DNA of 64,000 bases from CBDCFL01 sp965216135 (GCA_965216135.1 CBDCFL010000019.1:124001-188000), one strand, 5' to 3'. Shown: positions 35,250 to 45,634, numbered from the stretch's first letter. The notes: generated by a model from the sequence alone, not told the origin. Made by a program: numbers and translations.

Positions 35250-35759
35250 TCAGCTTTCAGACAAAGCGACCTTCATATCCCTGACAATATATATGGTTTC
35301 GCCATCGGCTTCGACCCGGCCATCGGCCACGCCCATAGTCAGGCGGCGCGACTGGAGCGCTTTGGTAAAATCAACAAAATACGTTAACATCTTGCGGTCG
35401 GGCCGGACCATGCCGGTCAGCTTGACCTCACCCACGCCCAGTGCATAGCCACGCCCCTGCCAACCGCGCCAGCCGAGGTTAAACCCGGTCAGCTGCCACA
35501 ACCCGTCAAGACCAAGACAACCCGGCATGATCGGATTGCCGGGAAAATGACATTTGAAAAACCACAGGTCCGGCGTGATGTCGAATTCGGCCACGACATG
35601 CCCGCGCCCATGCAGGCCGCGATCACCGGAAATATCCGTGACCCGGTCCATCATTAACATCGGAGGCTCCGGAAGTTGGGCATTGCCGGGGCCAAACAGC
35701 TCTCCGCTGGCGCATTTCAGCAGACCTTCTTTGTCAAAGCTGCTGGGATAAGCTGCCAT
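35250..35759 (-). CDS. fabA: 3-Hydroxydecanoyl-ACP dehydratase/isomerase
   Basis: From ATG 35759 (MAAYPSSFDKEGLLKCASG) it has 169 residues, the usual FabA length; the frame extends 5' to 35855 but FabA proteins start at this motif. The catalytic His lies in WFFKCHFPGNPIMPGCLGLD and the Asp follows in the same segment (GLDGLWQLTGF). It dehydrates hydroxydecanoyl-ACP and isomerises the double bond. Divergent from irr. Confidence 0.95.
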   Translation of the reverse strand: MAAYPSSFDKEGLLKCASGELFGPGNAQLPEPPMLMMDRVTDISGDRGLHGRGHVVAEFDITPDLWFFKCHFPGNPIMPGCLGLDGLWQLTGFNLGWRGWQGRGYALGVGEVKLTGMVRPDRKMLTYFVDFTKALQSRRLTMGVADGRVEADGETIYIVRDMKVALSES

Positions 35760-35921
35760 ATGTTCGCTGGCCTCGGCATATGTTTCAAATGTTACAGACC
35801 CCTCTAGCATCGGCCCGCTGCCAGAGGCAAGCGCGGCTGGCGCGCGCGCGGACACGCAAGTTTTGAATTGAGTGCATCTGGATTTGCGGGCTATAAAAAT
35901 CCTAATCTGTTGGAGTCGTCC

Positions 35922-36344
35922 ATGCGTTTAAGCGACACCGCCCAGAATGTTGGCACTCTTTGGCTTGCCCGTGGTCCGTTGCGGCCGACGCGCCAGCGCC
36001 GGGTTCTTGCCGCCCTGCTGGTCGGCGACGGACATGACCGCCATTTCACCGCTGAAAGCCTGTTTGCCGCCGCCCAAAACGCCGGGCAAAGCGTGTCGCT
36101 GGCGACCGTCTACAACACACTGGCCGCCTTTTGCGAGGCGGGGCTGATCCGCGAAATCATGCTTGACGGATCAAAAAGTTATTTCGACACGCGAACCGAT
36201 GATCATCCGCATTTTTATTGGGAAGATCAGGGCAGACTGACCGATGCCCCGGCCGAAGAACTGTGCATCACGCGGCTGCCCGATGCGCCCGAAGGTGCCG
36301 AGATTACCAAAGTTGACGTGGTGATCAGGCTGAAGTCGAAATAA
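35922..36344 (+). CDS. irr: Fur-family iron response regulator Irr
   Basis: Starting at ATG 35922 (MRLSDTAQNVGTLW), 140 residues: winged helix (GPLRPTRQRRVLAALL...SLATVYNTLAAFCEAGLIREI) and a dimerisation domain with DDHPHFYWED. The divergent location next to fabA is the classic position of Irr in Rhodobacterales. Irr senses haem/iron and controls iron genes. The upstream open frame extends to 35868 but adds no recognisable sequence. Confidence 0.88.
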   Translation: MRLSDTAQNVGTLWLARGPLRPTRQRRVLAALLVGDGHDRHFTAESLFAAAQNAGQSVSLATVYNTLAAFCEAGLIREIMLDGSKSYFDTRTDDHPHFYWEDQGRLTDAPAEELCITRLPDAPEGAEITKVDVVIRLKSK

Positions 36345-36471
36345 TCCTGCTAAGGCTGCGGCAGGCTTCACGAAATCATAGTTAATTTGTGCCAAGAAAC
36401 CGCCGGCGGCGGCATCGTCTGAGGGTAAGTCCTGGCGCGTGCGGCAGGGTTTCGGTTCGCATGGGTATTTG

Positions 36472-39075
36472 ATGACAAGCGTTGTTCATCTTGAAACGAT
36501 TACGACGCCTTTTGCGGCTTATGGCGCCGACATCCATACGCTGACCGCCACCTCCGACGGAAAACTTTGGGCGCAGGCCGGTTTCAGCGGAAATGCCAGG
36601 CTTGCGGAATTCGACATATCCGGCGGCGCCTCGTTTCAGGGCAACACATTTCTCGGCAATTTCTATGACGGATTTCACGCAGCTGATTTTGGGACGTTTC
36701 AGCTTAATTTTTCGGTTCAGCTGACGGACATGGCCGCAACTGAGGCAGGCAATCAGCCGATGGACGGCTGGCACCTGTCGCACAACAACACCGGATTTGC
36801 CGGTGACGAGGTTGCGGTCGTCGTCATTGATACCGGCGGCGCTGAATTTCTGGTCTCGACGCGGCCGGGTGATGACGGCATCACCAGTTTTACAAGAGCG
36901 CTGGACGGGAGCCTGACCAATGTCAGCACCTCGGCAGACCCGGCAATTGGCGCACTTACCGATATTTCGTCCTTTTTCGCCTACGGTCAGACCTGGATGT
37001 TGTCGTGGCAAGTGCGGACAGTCAATCGCCGTCTGTCCTGCGCCTGGAAGCAGATGGATCGTTCAGCGCCACCGATCATGTTCTGGATGATCTGGATACG
37101 CGCTTCGCCAACCCCTCGGTTGTCGAAACCATTCAAACCGCAGACGCCACCTACGCGCTTGCGGCCGGCAGCGACGACGGCTTCACGCTGTTCCAGATCC
37201 TCAAAGACGGGACGTTGGCACATCTGGCAAGCGTGGCGGATACTGCAGGCGTTACGCTGGACAATGTCGAGGCGGCGGAATTAATCGAGGACGGCGGTCT
37301 GCTACGCCTTTTCATCGCGTCGCAAACCGAAACCGGGCTGACCCATTTCACCTATGATATTTCCACCGTCGGCAGCCAACTGGGCGGATCGGCACTGGCC
37401 GATACGATTACCGGCACAGCGGGAGATGATGTCATCCTTGCCGGCGGCGGTGACGACATCATTGATGGTGCTGGAGGTAACGACCGGCTGGTCGATGGCA
37501 GCGGCCAGGACACGCTGACCGGTGGGGCGGGCAATGACATATTTGTCTTTCACGCCGACGGTGCGGACGATGTGATAACCGATTTGAACGCGGCAAAGAC
37601 GGCCTTGATCTGAGCTTTTATCCGCTTTTGCACGATTTCAGCACGATCACCTATCTGGCCACCAGCTGGGGGGAGCAGCTGGGCATTCAGGGCGAAACCC
37701 TGGACATATTTTCCAGCGACGGGTCCAGTCTGACGCTGGCAGAGATAAGCGCGATCGATGCCTTCGCGCTTGACCGCCCGCCGCTGATCCTGTCGCCGGG
37801 CGGCTCGGGCGCCGGCGGGCCGAATGTGCAGGTCGGCACCGGCACCAGCGAAACCCTGGTCGGCTCGTCGGGCGCGGATATTTTGACAGGAAACGGCGGC
37901 GACGATGTGCTGATCGGCGGACCCCGGGCGGATCAACTCTTGGGCGGGTCCGGCTATGACATTGCTTCGTGTGTCACCGGGGCTGCAGCAATCGTTTTGG
38001 ACCTGGCAAATCCGGGCAATAACACCGGCGATGCCGCAGGCGACACATTCGCCTCGGTCGAAGCTTATCAAGGAACCGGGTTTGCCGATCAGCTATCGGG
38101 CGCGGCGGCGCGGAGCATCTGATTGGCGGTGCCGGCAATGACACGCTCGACGGATTGGCCGGAGACGACAGGCTGGAAGGCGGATTGGGCGACGACCTGC
38201 TGATCGGCGGGCCCGGCGCGGATGCGCTTTATGGCGGCGCGGGCAGCGACACTGCCAGCCACCTGTTTGCCGTCGGCGATGTCCAGGTCGATCTGACCAG
38301 ACCGGGGCGCAATTTCGGCGAAGCGACCGGTGATACCCATGACGGCATCGAAAATCTGATCGGTTCGGCCCATGACGACGTGCTTTTGGGCGACGGCGGC
38401 GACAATATCTTTACCGGCGGTGACGGGCAGGATTTGCTCTATGGACGGGCGGGCGACGACACGCTGGACGGCGGCAATGGCGATGACGCGCTGGTCGGCG
38501 GGCTGGGCAGCGACACCCTGATCGGCGGGTCGGGTAATGACATCGCGGTCTATACCGACTGCAAAACCGCGGTGCAGGTTGATCTGGCCAACAACGCCGC
38601 CAATTCCGGCGGGGCGGGTGGTGACACTCTGATCGGAATTGAGGATCTAGCGGGCTCGCTGTTTGACGACACCCTGACCGGCGACAGCGGAGACAACAAA
38701 TTGTTCGGCCACGCCGGCGACGACGTGCTTTTGGGCGGCGACGGGTCGGATAATCTGTTCGGCGGGGATGATAACGACTGGCTCGACGGCGGCAACGACG
38801 ACGATGTTCTTGACGGCGGATTGGGCGCGGATCAGTTTGTCTTTCGGTCTGGATCCGGCAGCGACCGGATTACTGATTTTGCCCCCGGTGAAGACCAGCT
38901 GGCCATCGACACCGCTTTGCTGGGCGCCATCAACGCCACGCCCGGCGACGTGTTGAACGCATTTGCCACAGATCTGGGCGATGATGTCCTGCTCAATTTC
39001 GGCGGCGGCGACCAGCTCTTGATCGAAAACATCGACGACCCCGATGATCTTGCCAACGACATGACCTTTTTTTGA
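36472..39075 (+). pseudogene. RTX-type calcium-binding exported protein with three frameshifts
   Basis: MTSVVHLETITTPFAAYGADIHTLT starts at 36472. The N-terminal ~175 residues form a beta-rich unknown domain; the remainder carries two blocks of GGxGxDxLxGG nonapeptide repeats (about 37420-37530 and 37850-38830) ending in a type I secretion-like tail (AFATDLGDDVLLNFGGGDQLLIENIDD). The frame breaks near 37003, 37585 and 38105; each is cured by adding one base, and the protein pattern runs on across each break. Intact, it would be a ~865-residue protein exported by a type I system. No T1SS genes are nearby. Confidence 0.82.
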
Positions 39076-39158
39076 ACAAGCGCCGTGCGCGTTCCAGCAA
39101 TCAATTGCCCGCGCGCCCGGCATATGCTTTTTTGCACGCAAAACAGGGCGGATGGGGC

Positions 39159-39951
39159 ATGAGCGAAACGATACGGGTGGATGAGCATGACGGCTGGGCA
39201 GAAATCACCCTTAACCGGCCCGAACGGCTGAACGCTTTCAACGATGAAATGCACCGCGCGTTGGCACATGCGATCGGGCAAGCGCGCGACCGCAAGCTGC
39301 GCGCCATCCTTTTGACCGGTGCGGGCCGGGGCTTTTGCGCCGGTCAGGATCTCGGTGACCGGGATCCGGCAAAACTAGATAGCCCGCCCGACCTCGCGGC
39401 GACACTCACCACATTTTACAATCCGCTGATCCGGCTGATCCGATCGATCGAGATACCGGTCATTTGCGCGGTCAATGGCGTTGCGGCCGGGGCGGGTGCC
39501 AACCTGGCGCTGGCCTGCGACATCGTTTTGGCCGCCGAAAGTGCCAAATTCGTGCAGAGTTTCGCATCCGTCGGCCTGATCCCCGACAGCGGCGGAAGCT
39601 GGTTCTTGCCACGACTTTTGGGCGAAGCCCGTGCCAAGGGTCTGGCGTTGACCGCAGCGCCTTTGACAGCATCCCGCGCGGCCGAGTGGGGGGCTGATTT
39701 GGAAGGCTGTTCCAGACAATGTGCTGATGGACCAAGCCCGTGCTCTGACCGAACAACTGGCCCACGGTCCAACCCTTGGATTGTCCCACACCAAGGCAGC
39801 AATCCAGGCCGCCGCGGACAACACACTGGACCAACAGCTGGAGCTTGAGGCCGCATTGCAAAAAATTTGCGGCGAGAGCGCGGATTACGCCGAAGGGGTC
39901 AGGGCTTTCCTCAACAAACGCGCCCCGGATTTCTCAGGGGGCAGATCGTGA
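39159..39951 (+). pseudogene. paaG: PaaG-like enoyl-CoA hydratase/isomerase, frameshifted
   Basis: MSETIRVDEHDGWAEITLNRPERLNAFNDEMH, GRGFCAGQDLGDRD and SFASVGLIPDSGGSWFLPR are the crotonase pattern typical of 1,2-epoxyphenylacetyl-CoA isomerase PaaG. At 39688-39693 a run of six Gs (five expected) shifts the frame; the correct continuation EWGLIWKAVPDNVLMDQARAL is in the next frame and ends at TGA 39951. The order paaG-paaI-paaK with GTGA and ATGA overlaps supports the identity. As read, the protein lacks its last third. Confidence 0.82.
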
Positions 39952-40382
39952 CACCAAAGGAGCGGGCCGAAAAATCAGCCGCCACTATGTGGTCGAACGA
40001 CAACGCCAGCGCCTGGATCGGGATGGAAATAATCGACGTGGACGAAGGCAGCGCAGCACTCGCGCTGGTGGTCGCGCCCCATCATGTCAACGGTCACGGC
40101 ATCTGCCACGGCGGCGTGACCTTTTCGCTGGCCGATAGCGCGTTTGCCTTTGCCTGTAACAGCCGCAATCAAAACACGCTCGCCCAACACATAATGATCA
40201 GCTACCTCACCCCGGCGCGATTGGGCGACCGCCTGACAGCCCGGGCGATTGAACTGAGCCTGACCGGGCGCAGCGGGATTTACGACATAACGGTGGTCAA
40301 TCAAGACGGCGTAGTCGTGGCCGAGCTTCGCGGCCACTCGCGGGCCATTGGCGGAAATTTGTTTGAAGAGGACAGCCATTGA
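39948..40382 (+). CDS. paaI: Hydroxyphenylacetyl-CoA thioesterase PaaI
   Basis: GTG at 39948 (MTPKERAEKSAATMWSND) overlaps the paaG stop (GTGA). The 144-residue hot-dog thioesterase carries VNGHGICHGGVTFSLADSAFAFACN, the PaaI catalytic motif with the conserved Asp on the long helix, and IMISYLTPARLGDRL. It rescues CoA from dead-end aryl-CoA esters of phenylacetate breakdown. Its 3' end overlaps paaK (4 bp). It is the only whole gene of the three. Confidence 0.9.
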   Translation: MTPKERAEKSAATMWSNDNASAWIGMEIIDVDEGSAALALVVAPHHVNGHGICHGGVTFSLADSAFAFACNSRNQNTLAQHIMISYLTPARLGDRLTARAIELSLTGRSGIYDITVVNQDGVVVAELRGHSRAIGGNLFEEDSH

Positions 40383-41295
40383 AGGATCTGACACCCAGAA
40401 AATCCGATCTCGATCCGATAGAAATCGCCTCGATCGACGAAATTCGCGCGCTGCAGATTGAACGCCTGCAATGGTCCGCCGGGCATGCCTATGACAACGT
40501 CTCGATGTATAAGGACCGCTTTGCGGCGTGTGGCGTTCATCCTGCTGATATCAAAGAGCTTTCCGATATCGCCAAGCTGCCGTTCACCCACAAGGCCGAC
40601 CTGCGCGACCACTATCCGTTTGGCCTGTTTGCCGTGCCGCAAGCCGAGGTGGTGCGCATCCATGCCTCGTCGGGCACCACCGGCAAGCCAACGGTTGTCG
40701 GCTACACCGCGCAGGACATCAACAATTGGGCCGACCTGGTTGCGCGATCTCTTCGCGCCAGCGGGACGCGGCCGGGCGACATTGTCCACAATGCCTATGG
40801 CTACGGCCTGTTTACCGGCGGGCTCGGCGCGCATTACGGGATCGAACGCCTGGGCTGCACGGTTGTCCCGGTCTCCGGCGGAATGACTGAACGCCAGGTG
40901 ACGCTGATCACCGATTTCAGACCTTCGACGATCATGGTCACGCCGTCCTACATGCTCAATATTCTGGAGCAATTCGCCAGGGCCGGTATCGATGCGCGCG
41001 ACTGCTCGCTTGATGTCGGAATTTTTGGCGCCGAGCCCTGGACCAATGCGATGCGGGCCGAAATTGAACAAGCGTTCGACATGCACGCCGTTGATATTTA
41101 CGGACTTTCTGAGGTGATGGGGCCAGGGGTCGCTAATGAATGTGTCGAGACCAAAGACGGCCTGCATTTCTGGGAAGATCACTTCTATCCCGAGATCATC
41201 AATCCTGAGACCGGCGATGTGTTGCCCGATGGTGAAATGGGAGAACTGGTGATCACCACGCTGACCAAAGAGGCGCTGCCGATGATTGACGGGGC

Positions 41296-43080
41296 GGTAA
41301 AAAGTCGATTCCTCATGAGAGTCGGCTGGGTTATAATTGTGCATGTTTACTTTACGCGACCGACGGACCGGAGAATTGTTTGATCGCTGGTCCTATTTCG
41401 GGGACAAACGTCGGCGCCTGATGGAGCAATCCTGGGCCGGGGTTTTTCGGAACCATCTGCTTGTCGAACTTCCGGTTGACGATCTTTGCCGTCACCTTGA
41501 TGAACGCATGGGCCGACCATCGAAGGATCTACACGTTGTCATCGGGGTCTTGCTTTTGCAGCAGCTGCACGATCTGAGCGATGCAGAGACCGTCGAGGCC
41601 CTGGCCTTCAATATGGCGTGGCACTATGCCTTGGACGTGCGCAGCGAAGCGGACAGCTATTTCTGTGAGAAAACCCTGCGCAACTATCGCCGTCTGTTTA
41701 TCGAACAAGGTCTCGATGAATTGCTGTTCCGGTGTTTGACGGATCGGATGGTGCAGGGATTCTCTGTCGATACCAGCCACCAACGCATGGATTCGACGGC
41801 CCTTCGTTCGGCAATGCGGGCGCTGACACGACTTGGTATCGTTGTTGAGAGCATCTCGAAGTTTGCCCGTGAGCTTGAGCGATATCATCCCGGTCTGCAC
41901 GAGCAGATCAGCAAGGAGGTGATCCGCCGCTATGTCGATCGCGAGGGCAATGGCGCGTTCGCGAATACGGCACCGAGTGTTTCAAAACGGCGCCTCGGCG
42001 AAGCGGGTCAGGATCTCCTAGCCCTGGTGCTGCAATTCCGTGACACGGCGGCGGCAAAGCTTTCCAGTTTTGCGATCCTGGAGAGGGTTCTGCGCGATCA
42101 GTTCGAGATCGTTGATGATGAGTGTGGCGATCGTGACGCAAAGCGCGCCGCGATTCGAGATCCAAAGGATGTGCCGTGCGATACCGTCGGCAATCCGGCC
42201 GACCCGGACGCGAGCTACAACGCGCACAAGGGTCAGGGATACATGGCGCAGATCGTCGAAACCTATTGTGAAGATGACAGTAACGAGGCGGTTGCCGCGA
42301 CACCGGACCTCATCACCCACGTGGAGGTCCACAAGATGACGGTGCATGACGGCCATCGCTTGGCCGATGCGCTGGATGATCTGAGCGAGCGCGCGCTGAC
42401 GCCGGCGGTGATGCTGGGTGATTCACATTACGGTTCCAGTGACAACATGGCTCTGACGCGCGAACAGAACATCAATCTCGTGGCGCCCGCGCGACCGCCG
42501 AAAGGCACCGTCTCGGGACGGTTGACGTTGGAGGATTTCACTCTCAACGAAGAAGGCTTGGTCTTGCGCTGTCCCAATAACGTCGAACCGGTTTCAGCCT
42601 CGCTCGCCAAAGCCAAGCTGCAGGCCCGTTTCGACCTCTCCATCTGCCAAAAATGTCCCGATATACTGCGATGTCCCGTGCAGGCGGCCAAGCGTGACGG
42701 CCAATTTTCCCGCTTTCAATATACCCCGGCCAGGGCTGCCAACCAAAAGCGCCGGCTTTATGAACAAAGCGATGCCTTCCGCAACGTCTACAGATGGCGG
42801 GCCGGCATAGAAGCGACCATGTCGCGATTAAAGTACCAGATGAACCTGGCTCACCTACGCATTCGCGGCATGCCGGCCATGCGCTACGTGGTCAATCTGC
42901 GTGCCCTCGGCCTCAATATCCGACGCTGCGCGGCAATCGCACCATAAAAAACGAAGCCAAGGAGAAGCCAAGGATAGGTAATATCAGGTTTTATCCACCA
43001 GCAACGCGGAGACAGGCAAATATTCTTCACCGAACCGCAAAGACCTGTACAAGCACGCCATCGGCCAACAACTTTTTACC
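41296..43080 (+). mobile_element. IS1182 family insertion sequence in paaK
   Basis: The ends share GGTAAAAAGT (41296-41305, and inverted at 43071-43080). The 1785-bp element carries one transposase. No clean target duplication is evident; instead the left flank base string GACGGGGCGGT reappears inverted at 43164-43174, and a 90-bp tandem duplication begins 1 bp beyond the right end, so the insertion was accompanied or followed by a rearrangement. Confidence 0.88.
41343..42947 (+). CDS. IS1182 family transposase
   Basis: About 534 residues from ATG 41343 (MFTLRDRRTGELFDRWSYFGDKRRRL). Features: DUF772-type N-terminal domain (LHVVIGVLLLQQLHDLSDAETVEAL), FSVDTSHQRMDSTALR, GDSHYGSSDNM and a C-terminal RAGIEATMSRLKYQMNLAHLRIRG, with the Cys-rich CQKCPDILRCPVQ segment characteristic of IS1182. 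The frame is whole, so the element may be active. Confidence 0.92.
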   Translation: MFTLRDRRTGELFDRWSYFGDKRRRLMEQSWAGVFRNHLLVELPVDDLCRHLDERMGRPSKDLHVVIGVLLLQQLHDLSDAETVEALAFNMAWHYALDVRSEADSYFCEKTLRNYRRLFIEQGLDELLFRCLTDRMVQGFSVDTSHQRMDSTALRSAMRALTRLGIVVESISKFARELERYHPGLHEQISKEVIRRYVDREGNGAFANTAPSVSKRRLGEAGQDLLALVLQFRDTAAAKLSSFAILERVLRDQFEIVDDECGDRDAKRAAIRDPKDVPCDTVGNPADPDASYNAHKGQGYMAQIVETYCEDDSNEAVAATPDLITHVEVHKMTVHDGHRLADALDDLSERALTPAVMLGDSHYGSSDNMALTREQNINLVAPARPPKGTVSGRLTLEDFTLNEEGLVLRCPNNVEPVSASLAKAKLQARFDLSICQKCPDILRCPVQAAKRDGQFSRFQYTPARAANQKRRLYEQSDAFRNVYRWRAGIEATMSRLKYQMNLAHLRIRGMPAMRYVVNLRALGLNIRRCAAIAP

Positions 43081-43081
43081 G

Positions 43082-43261
43082 GTCGATGATCCGCTATCGC
43101 ACCCGTGATCTGACGCGGATATTGCCGGGGACCGCGCGGTCCATGCGGCGCATCGAAAAGATAACCGCCCCGTCGATGATCCGCTATCGCACCCGTGATC
43201 TGACGCGGATATTGCCGGGGACCGCGCGGTCCATGCGGCGCATCGAAAAGATAACCGGGCG
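43082..43261 (+). repeat. In-frame tandem duplication, 90-bp period
   Basis: Positions 43082-43167 recur exactly at 43172-43257; the 4 bases between (CCCC) complete a 90-bp (30-codon) unit. Both copies encode SMIRYRTRDLTRILPG and RRIEKIT of PaaK. Because the period is a multiple of three the frame survives. Confidence 0.95.
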
Positions 43262-43585
43262 GTCTGACGACATGATCATCCTGCGCGGGGTCATTGTCTT
43301 TCCCACCCAGATCGAGGAACAACTTTTGGCCACATCCGGTTTGGCACCGTATTTTCAGATCGAGCTGGTCACCGCCGGACGAATGGATGCAATGAAAGTT
43401 CATGTCGAGCCGCTGCCGGATGCTGCGGATGCGGCCAGCCGGCAGGCCGCAGCGCGAACATTGACCAAGAAAATCAAAGATGTCGTCGGAATTTCGGTTG
43501 AAATCGTCGCCGCTGATCCCGGCGGCGTCGAGCGCTCGCAGGGCAAGGCCCGGCGCGTTGTTGACAATCGTGCTAGGGGCTAAAG

Positions 43586-43819
43586 CTATCCGCCTTCGTC
43601 CCGGTCGCTATCTTGATCCTCTTGGCCGACCCCGGCGAACACGGATTTAAGCGGTAGCGCCCAGACTATCCCCAATGCGGCATAAATAATCAACTCGACC
43701 CAAACCCCGGGGCGCCCGAGCATGTTCAAGATGCTGACGGCGACAACGATATAGATCGGCAAACCGATGATCAGGATTGCCAGCGACAGGCGCCGACGGG
43801 ATTTGTAGCTCAGTGCCAT
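43586..43819 (-). CDS. DUF2842 family small membrane protein
   Basis: From ATG 43819 (MALSYKSRRRLSLAILIIGLPIYIVVAVSIL) the protein has 77 residues with two membrane helices (LSLAILIIGLPIYIVVAVSIL and VELIIYAALGIVWALPL) and an acidic tail. It overlaps the purA stop by one base (TGATG). DUF2842 proteins of this size are found beside purA in Rhodobacterales; function unknown. The longer frame from 43894 overlaps purA and is not needed. Confidence 0.8.
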   Translation of the reverse strand: MALSYKSRRRLSLAILIIGLPIYIVVAVSILNMLGRPGVWVELIIYAALGIVWALPLKSVFAGVGQEDQDSDRDEGG

Positions 43820-45111
43820 CAGTCGGCGAAAGGGTCTGTGACCATGATCGTATCTTCGCGCTCGGGCGATGTAGACAACAGCGCCACAGAGCATTCGATC
43901 AGCTCTTCGATGCGGCGCACATATTTGATCGCATTAGCCGGCAAATCGGCCCAGCTGCGCGCGCCTTCCGTGCTGTCCGACCAGCCGGGCAATTCCTCAT
44001 AGACCGGCGTGCAGCGGGCCTGTTTGTCGGCCGCCGTCGGCAGAAAATCCAGCCGGTCGCCGTCAATCTCGTAGCTTGTGCAAACCCTGAGCGTTTCAAA
44101 TCCGTCGAGCACATCCAGCTTGGTCAGCGCAATACCATTGACACCGGAGGTGGCGCAGGTCTGGCGCACGAGGCAAGCGTCAAACCATCCGCAGCGCCGT
44201 TTTCGGCCTGTCGTTGTGCCAAATTCATGGCCCCGCTCGCCCAAACGCTGGCCGTCGCCGTCAAAAAGTTCGGTCGGAAACGGTCCTTCGCCAACGCGGG
44301 TTGTGTAGGCTTTGACGATGCCCAGAACAAAGTCGATCGACCCCGGCCCTATCCCGGTACCGGTGGCCGCCTGACCGGCGATGACGTTCGACGAGGTGAC
44401 ATAAGGGTAGGTGCCAAAATCAATGTCGAGCAATGCCCCCTGAGCCCCTTCGAACAGGATCCGCTTTCCGGCTTTTCGCTTTTCATTCAGCACTTTCCAC
44501 ACTGGCGCGGCGTAGGGCAGTATTTTGGGTGCAATATCGGCCAGCGAAGACAAAAGTGCCTGCCGGTCGACTGGATCAAGGCCCAGGCCACGCCTGAGCG
44601 CATCGTGGTGGATCATCGCCCGGTCAACACGGCGCTCAAGGGTTGCCTGATCGGCCAGATCGGCGACCCGAATGGCGCGCCGGCCCACTTTGTCCTCGTA
44701 CGCCGGGCCGATCCCGCGCCCGGTGGTGCCAATCTTGGCGACGGAATTCTGGCTTTCACGGGCCCGGTCGAGTTCGCCGTGAATTGGCAGGATCAGCGGC
44801 GTGTTCTCGGCGATCATCAGCGTGGCTGGCGTTATTTCGACGCCCTGGGTGCGGACCTCTTCGATCTCGCGGATCAAATGCCATGGATCGAGCACAACGC
44901 CATTGCCGATCACCGATAATTTGCCGCCACGCACTACCCCGGACGGCAGCGCATGCAGCTTGAACACCTCTCCGTCGATGACCAGCGTGTGCCCGGCGTT
45001 ATGCCCGCCCTGAAACCGCGCCACCACATCGGCACGTTCGGACAGCCAGTCAACCAGCTTGCCTTTGCCTTCATCGCCCCACTGCGCGCCAACAACGACG
45101 ACATTGGCCAT
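43819..45111 (-). CDS. purA: Adenylosuccinate synthetase
   Basis: The 430-residue protein begins MANVVVVGAQWGDEGKGKLVDWL (P-loop with catalytic Asp) and includes GGHNAGHT, TTGRGIGPAYEDK, LFEGAQGALLDIDFGTYPYVTSSN and KLDVLDGFETL. It condenses IMP and aspartate with GTP in AMP synthesis. Complete and normal in length; translationally coupled with DUF2842. Confidence 0.97.
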   Translation of the reverse strand: MANVVVVGAQWGDEGKGKLVDWLSERADVVARFQGGHNAGHTLVIDGEVFKLHALPSGVVRGGKLSVIGNGVVLDPWHLIREIEEVRTQGVEITPATLMIAENTPLILPIHGELDRARESQNSVAKIGTTGRGIGPAYEDKVGRRAIRVADLADQATLERRVDRAMIHHDALRRGLGLDPVDRQALLSSLADIAPKILPYAAPVWKVLNEKRKAGKRILFEGAQGALLDIDFGTYPYVTSSNVIAGQAATGTGIGPGSIDFVLGIVKAYTTRVGEGPFPTELFDGDGQRLGERGHEFGTTTGRKRRCGWFDACLVRQTCATSGVNGIALTKLDVLDGFETLRVCTSYEIDGDRLDFLPTAADKQARCTPVYEELPGWSDSTEGARSWADLPANAIKYVRRIEELIECSVALLSTSPEREDTIMVTDPFAD

Positions 45112-45239
45112 GGATGATCCCCTTAAAGTTCGGACGCCCGCGCCTGTGTATCGGTCGCGCGCTCAGGCGGCAAACGCAAATTGGGGTGGACAGGCGCGAC
45201 CAATGGCGGCATCTCAATAATCCAAGGGGGAGCCGGTCG

Positions 45240-45634
45240 ATGGGATTTCTGATCCGCTGGTTTTTGCATTTGTTCTGGTCGCGGCCAGCTACAATCCGAC
45301 CAACTGGAATTTCTGGACCTGGGCGCGTGCGAACATTCAGGAGCAATTGCCGCTGACCCTGTTGTTGGCGCTCATCCTGCTGATCGGATATATCATTTAT
45401 TTCCGCGCCACATTGCGCTCGATCGGAACCTTCGGCATGGCGCTGGTCGCCGCTGTATTTGCGGCACTCATCTGGGTTTTGGTCGATTTTGGCGTGCTGT
45501 CGCTAAAAAACTCCGACCTGAATATGTGGCTTGGCATCCTGGCATTATCTCTGGTGCTCGCGATCGGTCTTTCGTGGTCCTTCGTGCGCCGCGCCATCAC
45601 CGGCCAGTTCGACGTTGACGAAACTGACAATTAG
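45240..45634 (+). pseudogene. DUF6524 family membrane protein with a one-base deletion near its start
   Basis: ATG 45240 follows AAGGGGGAG and encodes MGFLIRW; then a TTTTT run (45261-45265) puts the remainder (FAFVLVAASYNPTNWNFWTWARA...) one frame off. One extra T restores a ~132-residue protein with four membrane helices, whose NPTNWNFW block I associate with DUF6524. The downstream frame runs cleanly to TAG-like stop region at 45634. Either a pseudogene or a homopolymer sequencing error; the neighbours are intact. Confidence 0.72.

Larger units (their letters stand above)
40379..43583 (+). pseudogene. paaK: Phenylacetate-CoA ligase PaaK, split by IS1182 and with a 90-bp duplication
   Basis: The 5' part (to about 41290) encodes MKDLTPRKSDLDPIEIASIDEI...HASSGTTGKPTVVGYT (AMP-binding P-loop) and GLSEVMGPGVANE. 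IS1182 follows the codons for TKEALPMI. Beyond it the C-terminal part IRYRTRDLTRILPG...ITGRSDDMIILRGV...QGKARRVVDN runs to 43583. The first 30 codons after the element are repeated in tandem. Intact PaaK activates phenylacetate to phenylacetyl-CoA; here the pathway entry step is lost unless another copy exists. Confidence 0.9.

Noticed and set aside
37420..38830. Repeats in the RTX gene as a CRISPR or satellite array
   Set aside because: The repeat is at protein level (GGxGxDxLxGG) with diverged DNA and no unique spacers.
40301..41344. 347-codon frame antisense to paaK
   Set aside because: Opposes a clear AMP-binding ligase; composition (His/Arg-rich) is typical of reverse-frame shadows.
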